A stretch of DNA of 64,000 nucleotides. Source: a bacterium UBP6_UBA1209 (lineage in GTDB: Bacteria > UBP6 > UBA1177). The notes below the pieces were generated by a model. That model saw only the letters and a list, made by a program, of their open reading frames with translations. It was not told the DNA's origin and ran no database searches. The position numbers and the translations under genes were made by a program. This document shows positions 17,422-24,907 of the stretch, one piece after another. The stretch lies in assembly GCA_002309575.1 (NCBI GenBank), contig DBXP01000004.1, positions 1 to 64,000 on the forward strand, written 5' to 3'. How positions within the stretch are numbered: position 1 is the stretch's first letter; the number at the start of each line of letters is the position of its first letter.

Positions 17422-17880
17422 TTATCCTTTGACCGTTCTGAGGACCTCGGCTGCGTGACCTGCTGCCTTAACTTTGTTGAAAATATGAGAGATTTTGCCG
17501 TCGTTTTCGATGACATAGGTTGTCCGGACGACGCCCATGTGTTCCTTCCCGCACATTTTTTTGAGCTGCCATACACCGAACTGGTTCAGTACCTCCTTGT
17601 CCTGATCGGAGAGCAGGATGATCTTGAGCCCTTGTTTTTCTTCAAATTTGAGGTGCGAAGCAGGGGAGTCAGGGCTTACTCCGAGGACAACGGTGTTCTC
17701 TTTTTTGAACTCCGGAAGAAGTTCTGTGAATTCCTTTGCCTCAAGCGTGCAGCCGGATGTGTTGTCTTTCGGATAAAAATAGAGAACAATTCTGTAGCCC
17801 GAAAAATCCGAGAGCTTTATCTCGGTACCGTGAGAATCCGTAAGCCTGAAATCAGGCGCCTTGTCACCGATGTTAAGCAT
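17422..17880 (-). CDS. bcp: Thioredoxin-dependent peroxiredoxin, BCP type
   Basis: 152 aa. Reduces hydrogen peroxide and organic peroxides. The peroxidatic cysteine is C44 in YPKDNTSGCTLEA; the Pro, Thr and Arg of the active site are present (YFYPKD, RTTYVI). The resolving cysteine five residues later in E. coli BCP is absent (K49); the only other cysteine is C110, so it is either atypical or uses an external thiol. It lies one base downstream of the ABC permease gene on the same strand. Confidence 0.94.
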   Translation of the reverse strand: MLNIGDKAPDFRLTDSHGTEIKLSDFSGYRIVLYFYPKDNTSGCTLEAKEFTELLPEFKKENTVVLGVSPDSPASHLKFEEKQGLKIILLSDQDKEVLNQFGVWQLKKMCGKEHMGVVRTTYVIENDGKISHIFNKVKAAGHAAEVLRTVKG

Positions 17881-17881
17881 G

Positions 17882-18652
17882 TTAGTGAATCTCCTTTACG
17901 TTGAAAAGCGCGACTGCTACCGAGAGGATTATAGCGACCCAGAGCAGCGCGTAAAATGTTGCAAAACCTATGCTCAGCTGATCGATCCCGACTGAGTAGA
18001 CGAGGTTGTCCTTGATATTGAAGTGCGAAAAGTCAGGCAGGATGTAGCGGAGCGCGTTCACAACCTTTATCGTGAACTCCGAAGATCTTTTGGTGATCGC
18101 ATAGACCAGGTTGTAAGAGGTCGCGCCGATGATGTAAAACGAAATCGTAAGCATTGCTGCAACTGCCTGTTCTGTCAGCGTCGAGCAGAGAACTGCCGCA
18201 GCAATGACGGTCGTCGTCTGCAAAAAGATGGTGTAAAATGCCGGGATGAAGGTGATGAAACGGCCTGCTCCGCCGTAGATGAAGAGCAGGATCGCAAAAA
18301 TCACCGCCATGAGCGCGATCTCCACAATGATCATGAGCGACATACCGCAGAATTTGCCGATTATGTACTCCGCCCTGGATATTGGACGTGCCAAAAGCGG
18401 GTGGAGAGTCTTTTCCTTAAGCTCTTTGCGAACGAGCGAAATACCCATGAAAATTGATAAAACAGTCGAGAAGATCTCTATTGTTCCAAGACCGATATCG
18501 CTGATGATGTCGAGCTCGCTTCCGATTGTCATCTGTGTGATGCCGATGCCGATAGCTATGATGAAAATCGCAAAAAAGAGCAACAGATACAGCACCTTGT
18601 CTCGAATCATCTCAAGAAATGTGTAGTATGCGACAGCTAATATTCTGCTCAT
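17882..18652 (-). CDS. ABC transporter permease (ABC-2 type)
   Basis: 256 aa with about six hydrophobic segments and the ABC-2 pattern: an N-terminal helix with YTFLEMIRDKVLYLLLFFA, a SLVRKELKEKTLHPLLARPISR loop typical of export permeases, and a final helix ending in NVKEIH. It pairs with the ATPase encoded two bases upstream. The substrate is unknown; family members export lipids, peptides or drugs, or belong to gliding-type systems. Confidence 0.88.
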   Translation of the reverse strand: MSRILAVAYYTFLEMIRDKVLYLLLFFAIFIIAIGIGITQMTIGSELDIISDIGLGTIEIFSTVLSIFMGISLVRKELKEKTLHPLLARPISRAEYIIGKFCGMSLMIIVEIALMAVIFAILLFIYGGAGRFITFIPAFYTIFLQTTTVIAAAVLCSTLTEQAVAAMLTISFYIIGATSYNLVYAITKRSSEFTIKVVNALRYILPDFSHFNIKDNLVYSVGIDQLSIGFATFYALLWVAIILSVAVALFNVKEIH

Positions 18653-18654
18653 TT

Positions 18655-19575
18655 TTATTCTCCGGAAGTATTAAAAACGATCTCTTCGAGCGAAGGATAA
18701 TCCGCCTTCGCGCTGTAAATCTTGAATCCGCGCTTGACGATGTCCGTAATCTTATCGTTGAAGTCATTGATGTCGCTGCACTCCAGCAGATACCTGTCGG
18801 AAACGATCCTTACACCTGCGAAAAGCGAGAAAATCGTTTCTGTCATCGGTTCCGGGGTTGCAAACTCGATTGTGTATTTGACATGCGACGGTCTGACGAA
18901 ATCGGCAATTTTTCCGAAATATTTGAGGTGACCGTGGTCAATGATCAGAACCCTGTCCGAGAGATTTTCGATGTCGTTAAGGATATGGCTTGAAAAGAGA
19001 ACGCTCTTGCCTTCGTGCTTGAGTGAGCGGATTATCTCCATGACTTCATGACGGCCGAGCGGGTCAAGTCCGCTCATCGGTTCGTCCATGATGACAAGTT
19101 CAGGGTCGTGGATCAGCGCCTGAGCAAGGCCGATCCTCTGCAGCATACCCTTAGAATAGCTTGAAAGGCGGCGATCCTTTGCATCGAAAAGCCCGACCTT
19201 TTTCAGAACGCTCTCGGCTCTGCTGCGGATAAGGCTGCTCTTCATTCCTGAAAGAGCGCCGAAATATTTCAGAAGTTCCATAGAAGTAAGCTGCGAATAG
19301 AAATAGGGCCTCTCCGGCAGGAATCCGATCTTATGTTTGATAATGCGGTCTCCCGGGTTTTGACCGAAAACCGAGATCGTTCCGCTTGTCTGCGATATAA
19401 AGCCCATGATCATCTTGATCGTGGTAGTCTTTCCGGCGCCGTTATGACCTACAAAACCTATGATTTCGCCCTGTTCCATGGAAAAAGAGAGGTTCTTTAC
19501 CGACTCGATTTTTTGCCAGACCTTCATCGGGTGGTTAAAAACCTTTGTTACGTTGTTGAGTTCTATTGGCCTCAT
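18655..19575 (-). CDS. ABC transporter ATP-binding protein
   Basis: 306 aa using the ATG at 19575, which has GGAGG six bases upstream; a frame extending to 19629 lacks a site. Walker A GHNGAGKTTTIK, signature LSSYSKGMLQRIGLAQAL, Walker B LVIMDEPMSGLDP and the switch His (FSSHIL) are all present. A ~75-residue C-terminal domain follows, as in export ATPases of the CcmA family. With the adjoining permease it forms a two-gene exporter. Confidence 0.94.
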   Translation of the reverse strand: MRPIELNNVTKVFNHPMKVWQKIESVKNLSFSMEQGEIIGFVGHNGAGKTTTIKMIMGFISQTSGTISVFGQNPGDRIIKHKIGFLPERPYFYSQLTSMELLKYFGALSGMKSSLIRSRAESVLKKVGLFDAKDRRLSSYSKGMLQRIGLAQALIHDPELVIMDEPMSGLDPLGRHEVMEIIRSLKHEGKSVLFSSHILNDIENLSDRVLIIDHGHLKYFGKIADFVRPSHVKYTIEFATPEPMTETIFSLFAGVRIVSDRYLLECSDINDFNDKITDIVKRGFKIYSAKADYPSLEEIVFNTSGE

Positions 19576-19902
19576 AAATAACTCCTCCAAAATTTCCGCA
19601 TAAATTAAGGTATAAGGTGAAAAAGTCAAACAGGTTTTTATGGGGTTGAAGAGTTGAGATAAGCGCTTTTCAATTTAAGGACTCAGACATTCTTTGGTAA
19701 AGACCAATATCAGGATTATTGCCTGTTTTCTACAAGCAGATCCGGAAAGAGGCTATATCGACATTTAAGACCACGCTGATGAAGAAAAAAAACGAAACTT
19801 ACAATAACTAAAAAAAAACGGCACTTTGTGCAATTAAGCTATTGTGTTTTTGTTTAATTTGCCGAAAATAGAATGTTTATGGTCATTTTTTAGGAGGATA
19901 TC
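19576..19902. other. Divergent intergenic region without genes
   Basis: 327 bp between the ABC ATPase (minus) and the beta-propeller lipoprotein (plus). On the minus strand TTGACT (19629-19624) could be a -35 for the ABC operon, but its -10 is weak. On the plus strand an AT-rich stretch (19835-19880) with TAGAAT at 19869 may hold the lipoprotein promoter; its -35 is not convincing. A short palindrome GCAC-TTT-GTGC lies at 19821-19831. No open frame with a ribosome site is seen. Confidence 0.6.
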
Positions 19903-22857
19903 ATGTCAAAATTTTTGAAGACTTTAATAATTTTAGCCGGCTTTGCTCTGTTTTTTGTCGCTTGCGGCAGTTCTGGAAGCAATGAATCAGGCACAGATAT
20001 CACAGATGCAGATAATGAGCAGGTGGTTTTTGACGGAGACGGAAACGAAGAATTCATTACCGTCGGTGCTTCTTCGGGTGATGCCAACAAAGGCGGCGAG
20101 GACTATGCCGAAGACGAAGCTACGTCGGATGCCGGTGATACGGAAGCGCCTGCAGGTGATGACGGCGGAAACGCGGAGCGTGAAATCGTCGAATCGGATA
20201 TCTACAAATTCGACGGAAACGTTCTCTGGCTCGCGAACCAGCACAAAGGCCTTATCGCTGTCGATATAAAAGATCCGGAACACTTGAAGATCCTCGGAAC
20301 TCTCAAATTCCAGGGATATGTCGGCGAGATGTACCTTCAGGAAGGACGCGCTTACGTTCTTGTAAGCTATACGAATTCGAGCTATGAATACGGCGAGATC
20401 TACTATTCCAACAAGACTTATTCAAAACTTATGGTCGTAAATACCGAAGATCCTGAAGATCCGGAACTTCTGGGTGAATTCGAGATCGAGGGCTGGATCA
20501 CCGATTCGAGACAGGTCGGAGACGTAATTTATGTCGCTTCTACGGAATACACCTATTATTGGTACGGATGCGACGGCGACGAAGGCTATTCGGGAAAAGA
20601 CCAGATCTCGATCATGTCGATCAACATCAAAGATCCGAAAAAGATAAAGATGGTCGACAAAGTCGCTCTTGACGGGTACAGCTACACGCTTTACGTCTCG
20701 CAGAAGTCGATCTATGTCGCGGAAGCCGATTCTTACTATTGGTACGAGGATTACACAGACGGCTATCCGATAACGATGTTCGATATCAGCGACCCTGAAG
20801 GAAAAATCGTCAAAAAAGCCGAGTTCAAGACTGACGGTTTTATGAGTGACCGCTGGAAAATGCACGAAGCAGGTGGCAAATTCTTCGCTGTCAGTTCTTC
20901 TTCGCAGTGGGGCAACGGCGATTCCTTTATTGAAAGTTTCGATGTCAGCGATCCGGCGGATGTCAGAAGACTCGACAAGCTCGTTTTCATGACAGACCAG
21001 CAGCTTTATGGCACGAAATTCGAGGGCGACAGAATGTATGCCGTCACTTATTTCCAGCAAGATCCGCTTCATGTCATCGACATTTCCGATCCTTCGAACC
21101 TCAAGCAGCTCGGCGAGCTTGAAGTCCCCGGCTGGTCAGATTTCATCGAAGTGAGAGGAACGAAGATCCTTGCGGTCGGACGTGACAACTCAAGATCCAA
21201 AATCAGTATGTACGATGTGTCAGACCCAGTAAACCCGAAGGAAATCAACACGGTCGAAGTAGGTTCAGACTACAGCTATAGCGAGGCGAACTACGACTGG
21301 AAAGCATTCAAAATCTTCGACGAACTCGGTCTCATCCTGCTTCCGATCACCGATTACGACTACGATTCGTGGGATTATACTTACAAACTTTATCTTGTTG
21401 ATTTCGACCTTGAAAAAGGTCTGAAAACACGCGGATTCATCGCTTCCGACAGCTATATAAGACGCGGTGTGGCGATTCAGGACCTCATTTTCAGCATTGG
21501 CGAAAACCACCTTGTAACAGCTGACGCGAGCGACAGAGACAAACCGAAAGTCTTGTCGGAGCTCACGCTTGCATCCAATGTTTCCAACGTCGCAAAATGC
21601 GGGAAATCGCTCTGCAGCCTCTATGGATCGCAACTTTCCGTTTATGACAGGAACAACCTTGACAAACTGTGGGAAAGCAAACCTCTGGAGAACAAAAAAT
21701 ATTACTACAACATAAGAATGATCAAGAACAGCAGGTATGCCTATATCTATAATGATAGCTACCGCTGGTGGAACGAATATGAATATACCGAACAGACACC
21801 GTCGGTCAAAGTCATAAAGTTTGCCGATAACGGCAAATTCGAAGAATCAGGTGACTTCCCGTTCGACGCAAGGATCGATAATTATTACTACGATGATAAT
21901 AGGGTCGTTTCGGAAAATAACGTAATTGCAGCGGTTTCGTGGCAGGAAACAGTTGATGAGGAAGACACATTCGAACTGAAAAGAAAAATCATGTTCTTTG
22001 ACATGAACGATCCCGCAGATATAAAAGAGACTGATATCGATTTTGACTACGAAAACCTCAGTTACAAAACCAGTATTTTCACTAACGGAAACACCTTCTG
22101 GACAAGCGGCTGCAAACTCAAAAAAGAGGATGAAAACGGCAATCAGTATCTTTGCTATGCGCTTTCATTCGATGCAGGCGATCCGAAGAATCCGAAAGCC
22201 GACAAAAAGGTCAATATCCCCGGCGAGCTTGTCGGAATAAGCGAAGACGGCAAATATCTTTACACAAAAACACCGGAATTTTACAGCTATGACGTTGACG
22301 AAGATTCTGAATCCAATGAATACTACTGGTCAAATTCAAGGGATTCCGACTTCTATATCCTGGAACTGAACGACAGCAAAACCGCTGTAAAGGTCATCAG
22401 AAAAGAGACTCTTTCCTATTCATACAGATACAACAGCAACGTGTATGAATCTGTTTATGACAGCGCCTATGCAAAAAATGATAAAGTTTTCTTCGTAAAA
22501 GCTTCTGCCGGCGAAGAATGGAACACCTGCTCCTACAGAACGGAACAACACTACGATGTCAGGATCGTTTCGGCATCCGACGGCAATGAGACCTTCAGCA
22601 AATCGTTTGAAAATGCGAACTCAGCCTATGATGTCAATGACGGAGGTATCCTTCTTTCAACTCATGACGGCTGGAGATACATAGCTCCGGACGGCAAGGA
22701 AAAATCTGGTGATGACAACCTTTCGTCGATTTCCTACTATGGCTACGACTACTACGATTCCTACCGTTATTACTACGACACAAAGCCTCAGCTGATCGAC
22801 GGAACGGTTTATGTCGCAGCCGATTGGGACGGCATCTATTCGCTCAAAGTCAAATAA
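19903..22857 (+). CDS. Large beta-propeller lipoprotein
   Basis: 984 aa. Lipobox FALFFVACGSSG (C21), then an acidic low-complexity linker to about residue 90, then a long series of propeller blades. Recurrent blade motifs are of the form V-D-I-K/S-D-P: IAVDIKDPEHLKILG, VVNTEDPEDPELLG, MFDISDPEGK, VIDISDPSNLKQLG, MYDVSDPVNPK. These resemble LVIVD repeats and the beta-propeller domain family PF09826. It is unusually rich in Tyr and Asp. It probably acts as a cell-surface binding protein; ligand unknown. A strong AGGAGG precedes the ATG; no partner gene is visible. Confidence 0.85.
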   Translation: MSKFLKTLIILAGFALFFVACGSSGSNESGTDITDADNEQVVFDGDGNEEFITVGASSGDANKGGEDYAEDEATSDAGDTEAPAGDDGGNAEREIVESDIYKFDGNVLWLANQHKGLIAVDIKDPEHLKILGTLKFQGYVGEMYLQEGRAYVLVSYTNSSYEYGEIYYSNKTYSKLMVVNTEDPEDPELLGEFEIEGWITDSRQVGDVIYVASTEYTYYWYGCDGDEGYSGKDQISIMSINIKDPKKIKMVDKVALDGYSYTLYVSQKSIYVAEADSYYWYEDYTDGYPITMFDISDPEGKIVKKAEFKTDGFMSDRWKMHEAGGKFFAVSSSSQWGNGDSFIESFDVSDPADVRRLDKLVFMTDQQLYGTKFEGDRMYAVTYFQQDPLHVIDISDPSNLKQLGELEVPGWSDFIEVRGTKILAVGRDNSRSKISMYDVSDPVNPKEINTVEVGSDYSYSEANYDWKAFKIFDELGLILLPITDYDYDSWDYTYKLYLVDFDLEKGLKTRGFIASDSYIRRGVAIQDLIFSIGENHLVTADASDRDKPKVLSELTLASNVSNVAKCGKSLCSLYGSQLSVYDRNNLDKLWESKPLENKKYYYNIRMIKNSRYAYIYNDSYRWWNEYEYTEQTPSVKVIKFADNGKFEESGDFPFDARIDNYYYDDNRVVSENNVIAAVSWQETVDEEDTFELKRKIMFFDMNDPADIKETDIDFDYENLSYKTSIFTNGNTFWTSGCKLKKEDENGNQYLCYALSFDAGDPKNPKADKKVNIPGELVGISEDGKYLYTKTPEFYSYDVDEDSESNEYYWSNSRDSDFYILELNDSKTAVKVIRKETLSYSYRYNSNVYESVYDSAYAKNDKVFFVKASAGEEWNTCSYRTEQHYDVRIVSASDGNETFSKSFENANSAYDVNDGGILLSTHDGWRYIAPDGKEKSGDDNLSSISYYGYDYYDSYRYYYDTKPQLIDGTVYVAADWDGIYSLKVK

Positions 22858-23041
22858 ATCAAAAAAATAATGCCTCAGGATCGAGGCTGACCTCAACACT
22901 GTTTTTCATAAACCGGCTCTCCGGAAACTCCTCCATCTCTGTGTAAAATAGAAATCGAACTCTAAAACTGTCACTTTCCCCATCCTTTTCTGAATATCTC
23001 CGGGCAGACGAAAAATATTTCACCGAAACAGCAAAAAAAAT

Positions 23042-23070
23042 TTGCCATGGGTCTTTCCGTGTGGTAAAAA
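23042..23070 (+). promoter_or_regulatory. Candidate dcw-cluster promoter
   Basis: TTGCCA (23042-23047) and TAAAAA (23065-23070) are separated by 17 bp, 31 bp before the mraZ ATG. It overlaps TGGG/TGGT boxes that may bind MraZ. Confidence 0.4.
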
Positions 23071-23096
23071 ATGGGTGTTTAGTTTGTAAAAATGGT
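23048..23096 (+). promoter_or_regulatory. Candidate MraZ operator boxes
   Basis: TGGG at 23048, TGGT at 23062, TGGG at 23072 and TGGT at 23093. The middle pair is spaced exactly 10 bp and the last lies 21 bp on, i.e. near whole helical turns. MraZ is known to bind repeated TGGG/GTGG-type boxes before mraZ and repress the dcw operon. The assignment rests on the motif and position only. Confidence 0.45.
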
Positions 23097-23101
23097 GATA
23101 A

Positions 23102-23596
23102 ATGTCAAACATACAATCGTTTTTCGGCAGAAAAGAGTACAGGATCGATTCGAAAGGCAGGATTTCACTCTCGTCTGACTACTTCTCTCTGCTGGAACTA
23201 CAGGACAAAAACACCGTTGTGGTTGCTCAGAACAGTAACGAATCTCACAGATTTCTTGAGGTCTTCTCCCAAAATCAGTGGAACGAGCAGCTGAAAGTCA
23301 TCGATTGTATGGAAGATGATGAAGATAAAGAGTGGCTTATGTATAATTATGTCGGAACGGCTATTTCTGTCGAGCTCGACACGCAGAACCGTATCCGTCT
23401 TCCGAAGTCGCTGATCGACTACGCCAAGATCGGCCAGGATGTCGTTTTTATCGGCGCGATCAAGACGCTTCGCATCTGGTCGAAATCCGAGCTTGCCGAT
23501 TTCGAATCATCTCAGAAACACGACAGAGAGAGTATAAGAACCAAGATGAATGCGGCTAGAAAGCTCTATTCATCCGAGAAGAGCGGGGAAAAATGA
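23102..23596 (+). CDS. mraZ: Transcriptional regulator MraZ
   Basis: 164 aa, a slightly long MraZ made of two AbrB-like halves. The DxxxR signature occurs twice: DSKGRISL near residue 17 and DTQNRIRLP near residue 98. MraZ forms ring-shaped oligomers that bind repeats before its own gene and repress the division cluster. It is the first gene of the cluster; its end overlaps rsmH by four bases. No strong ribosome site precedes the ATG (GGTGATAA only). Confidence 0.95.
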   Translation: MSNIQSFFGRKEYRIDSKGRISLSSDYFSLLELQDKNTVVVAQNSNESHRFLEVFSQNQWNEQLKVIDCMEDDEDKEWLMYNYVGTAISVELDTQNRIRLPKSLIDYAKIGQDVVFIGAIKTLRIWSKSELADFESSQKHDRESIRTKMNAARKLYSSEKSGEK

Positions 23597-24504
23597 TAAC
23601 CTTCCAGCACACGCCGGTGCTTGCCGAAGAGGTTTTGAGCACGATCGACAACAATCCGTCGGTCTACCTTGATCTGACCTCAGGCGGCGGAAATCACGCT
23701 GCGAGGATCATTGACAGGTATCCGGAGATCACTGCGGTCCTGATCGACAGGGATGACGACGCTATCGCTCATCTGAAGGAAAAATTCGCCGGCTACTCAA
23801 ATGTAAAGGTTGTTAAATCCGCATTCAGTAATTTGGATAAGGTTCTGTTCTTATTGCAGATTTCCAAGGTCGATCTCATTCTTGCTGATCTCGGTGTCAG
23901 CAGCTTCCAGTTCGATACGGCGGAGCGCGGTTTCTCCTTCAGGCTGGACGGCCCGATGGATATGAGAATGGATCAGAGCGCCGGACTTTCGGCTCTCGAC
24001 TACATCCGCTCAACCGGCGAGGGCGAGCTTCGTTCGGTCCTTAGCGAATACGGCGGCGAGCGCGAGGCAGGCAGGATGGCGCGTCTGCTCAAAAAATGCG
24101 TCGAAGAGGGGATGACAACGACCACTCAGTTTGCGGAGGCGATCTCCAAGGCGAAAAGATTCTCCAAAAAGGGGATCGATCCGGCGACTCAGATTTTCAT
24201 GTCTCTCAGAATGGCGGTGAACAACGAGCTCGGAGAGCTTGAAAGCGGCCTTAAAAAGGGGTTTTCGGTGCTTTCGGAGCACGGCATTATGAGTGTGATC
24301 TCTTTCCATTCCACAGAGGATCGCATCGTTAAGAATTTTTTCAGGAACAGGAAGAACGGTCTTCCGTTTTATGTCGAGGACGGAGACGAGATGCCGTTCG
24401 AGAGCGGTAGGGTCATGTCGGTCGAACTTCATTTGCCGTCAGAGGGTGAAATCGCCGGAAATCCGCGTTCCAGAAGTGCAAAGTTAAGGGTTTTGAAGAA
24501 ATAG
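23593..24504 (+). CDS. rsmH: 16S rRNA (cytosine-1402-N4)-methyltransferase
   Basis: 303 aa. Methylates N4 of C1402 in the ribosomal P site. Diagnostic motifs are DLTSGGGNHAARI (SAM loop), ADLGVSSFQFDTAERGFSF, GPMDMRMDQ and SFHSTEDRIVKNFF. Position directly after mraZ is the conserved one. The ATG overlaps the mraZ stop. Confidence 0.97.
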   Translation: MITFQHTPVLAEEVLSTIDNNPSVYLDLTSGGGNHAARIIDRYPEITAVLIDRDDDAIAHLKEKFAGYSNVKVVKSAFSNLDKVLFLLQISKVDLILADLGVSSFQFDTAERGFSFRLDGPMDMRMDQSAGLSALDYIRSTGEGELRSVLSEYGGEREAGRMARLLKKCVEEGMTTTTQFAEAISKAKRFSKKGIDPATQIFMSLRMAVNNELGELESGLKKGFSVLSEHGIMSVISFHSTEDRIVKNFFRNRKNGLPFYVEDGDEMPFESGRVMSVELHLPSEGEIAGNPRSRSAKLRVLKK

Positions 24505-24515
24505 CGGGGGTTGAA

Positions 24516-24887
24516 ATGAACGGTTATGTCGGTCAGGCAGAAGGCAGAAAGGTAAAGGCGAAACAAAACATTGTAGCAGCATGGCTTTCAAGATGGTTCG
24601 CCGGTAACAGGCTCGGGGTTCTTTTTACGTCAGGGATCGTGACATCCTGCCTGGTGTGTCTCTTTTTTCTCGGGGCGTTTGTCGCAAATTCATACTTCAA
24701 GGCAAAGACGACGAATATGAACTCCGAAATCGCCAAAAAGCTTGAGGCGACAAAGGATCTGGAGTGGCAGCTCTCGGTAAACAACAAGGATTATATTCAT
24801 GTGACATCATCTTCTGAGCTTATAAAAAAGGCCCAGGAACTTAAAATGTCGGTTATTACAAGTGATAAGATCATCTCAGAAAACTAA
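24516..24887 (+). CDS. ftsL: FtsL-like division protein
   Basis: 123 aa. A charged N-terminus, one membrane helix (VTSCLVCLFFLGAFVANSYF, about residues 42-62) and a short periplasmic coiled-coil-like part (NMNSEIAKKLEATKDLEWQL). Sequence identity in FtsL is always low; the call rests on topology, size and its place between rsmH and ftsI, where it links FtsQ-FtsB to the FtsW-FtsI synthase. Confidence 0.75.
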   Translation: MNGYVGQAEGRKVKAKQNIVAAWLSRWFAGNRLGVLFTSGIVTSCLVCLFFLGAFVANSYFKAKTTNMNSEIAKKLEATKDLEWQLSVNNKDYIHVTSSSELIKKAQELKMSVITSDKIISEN

Positions 24888-24907
24888 ATTTTCGGAGATC
24901 AGGCCGA

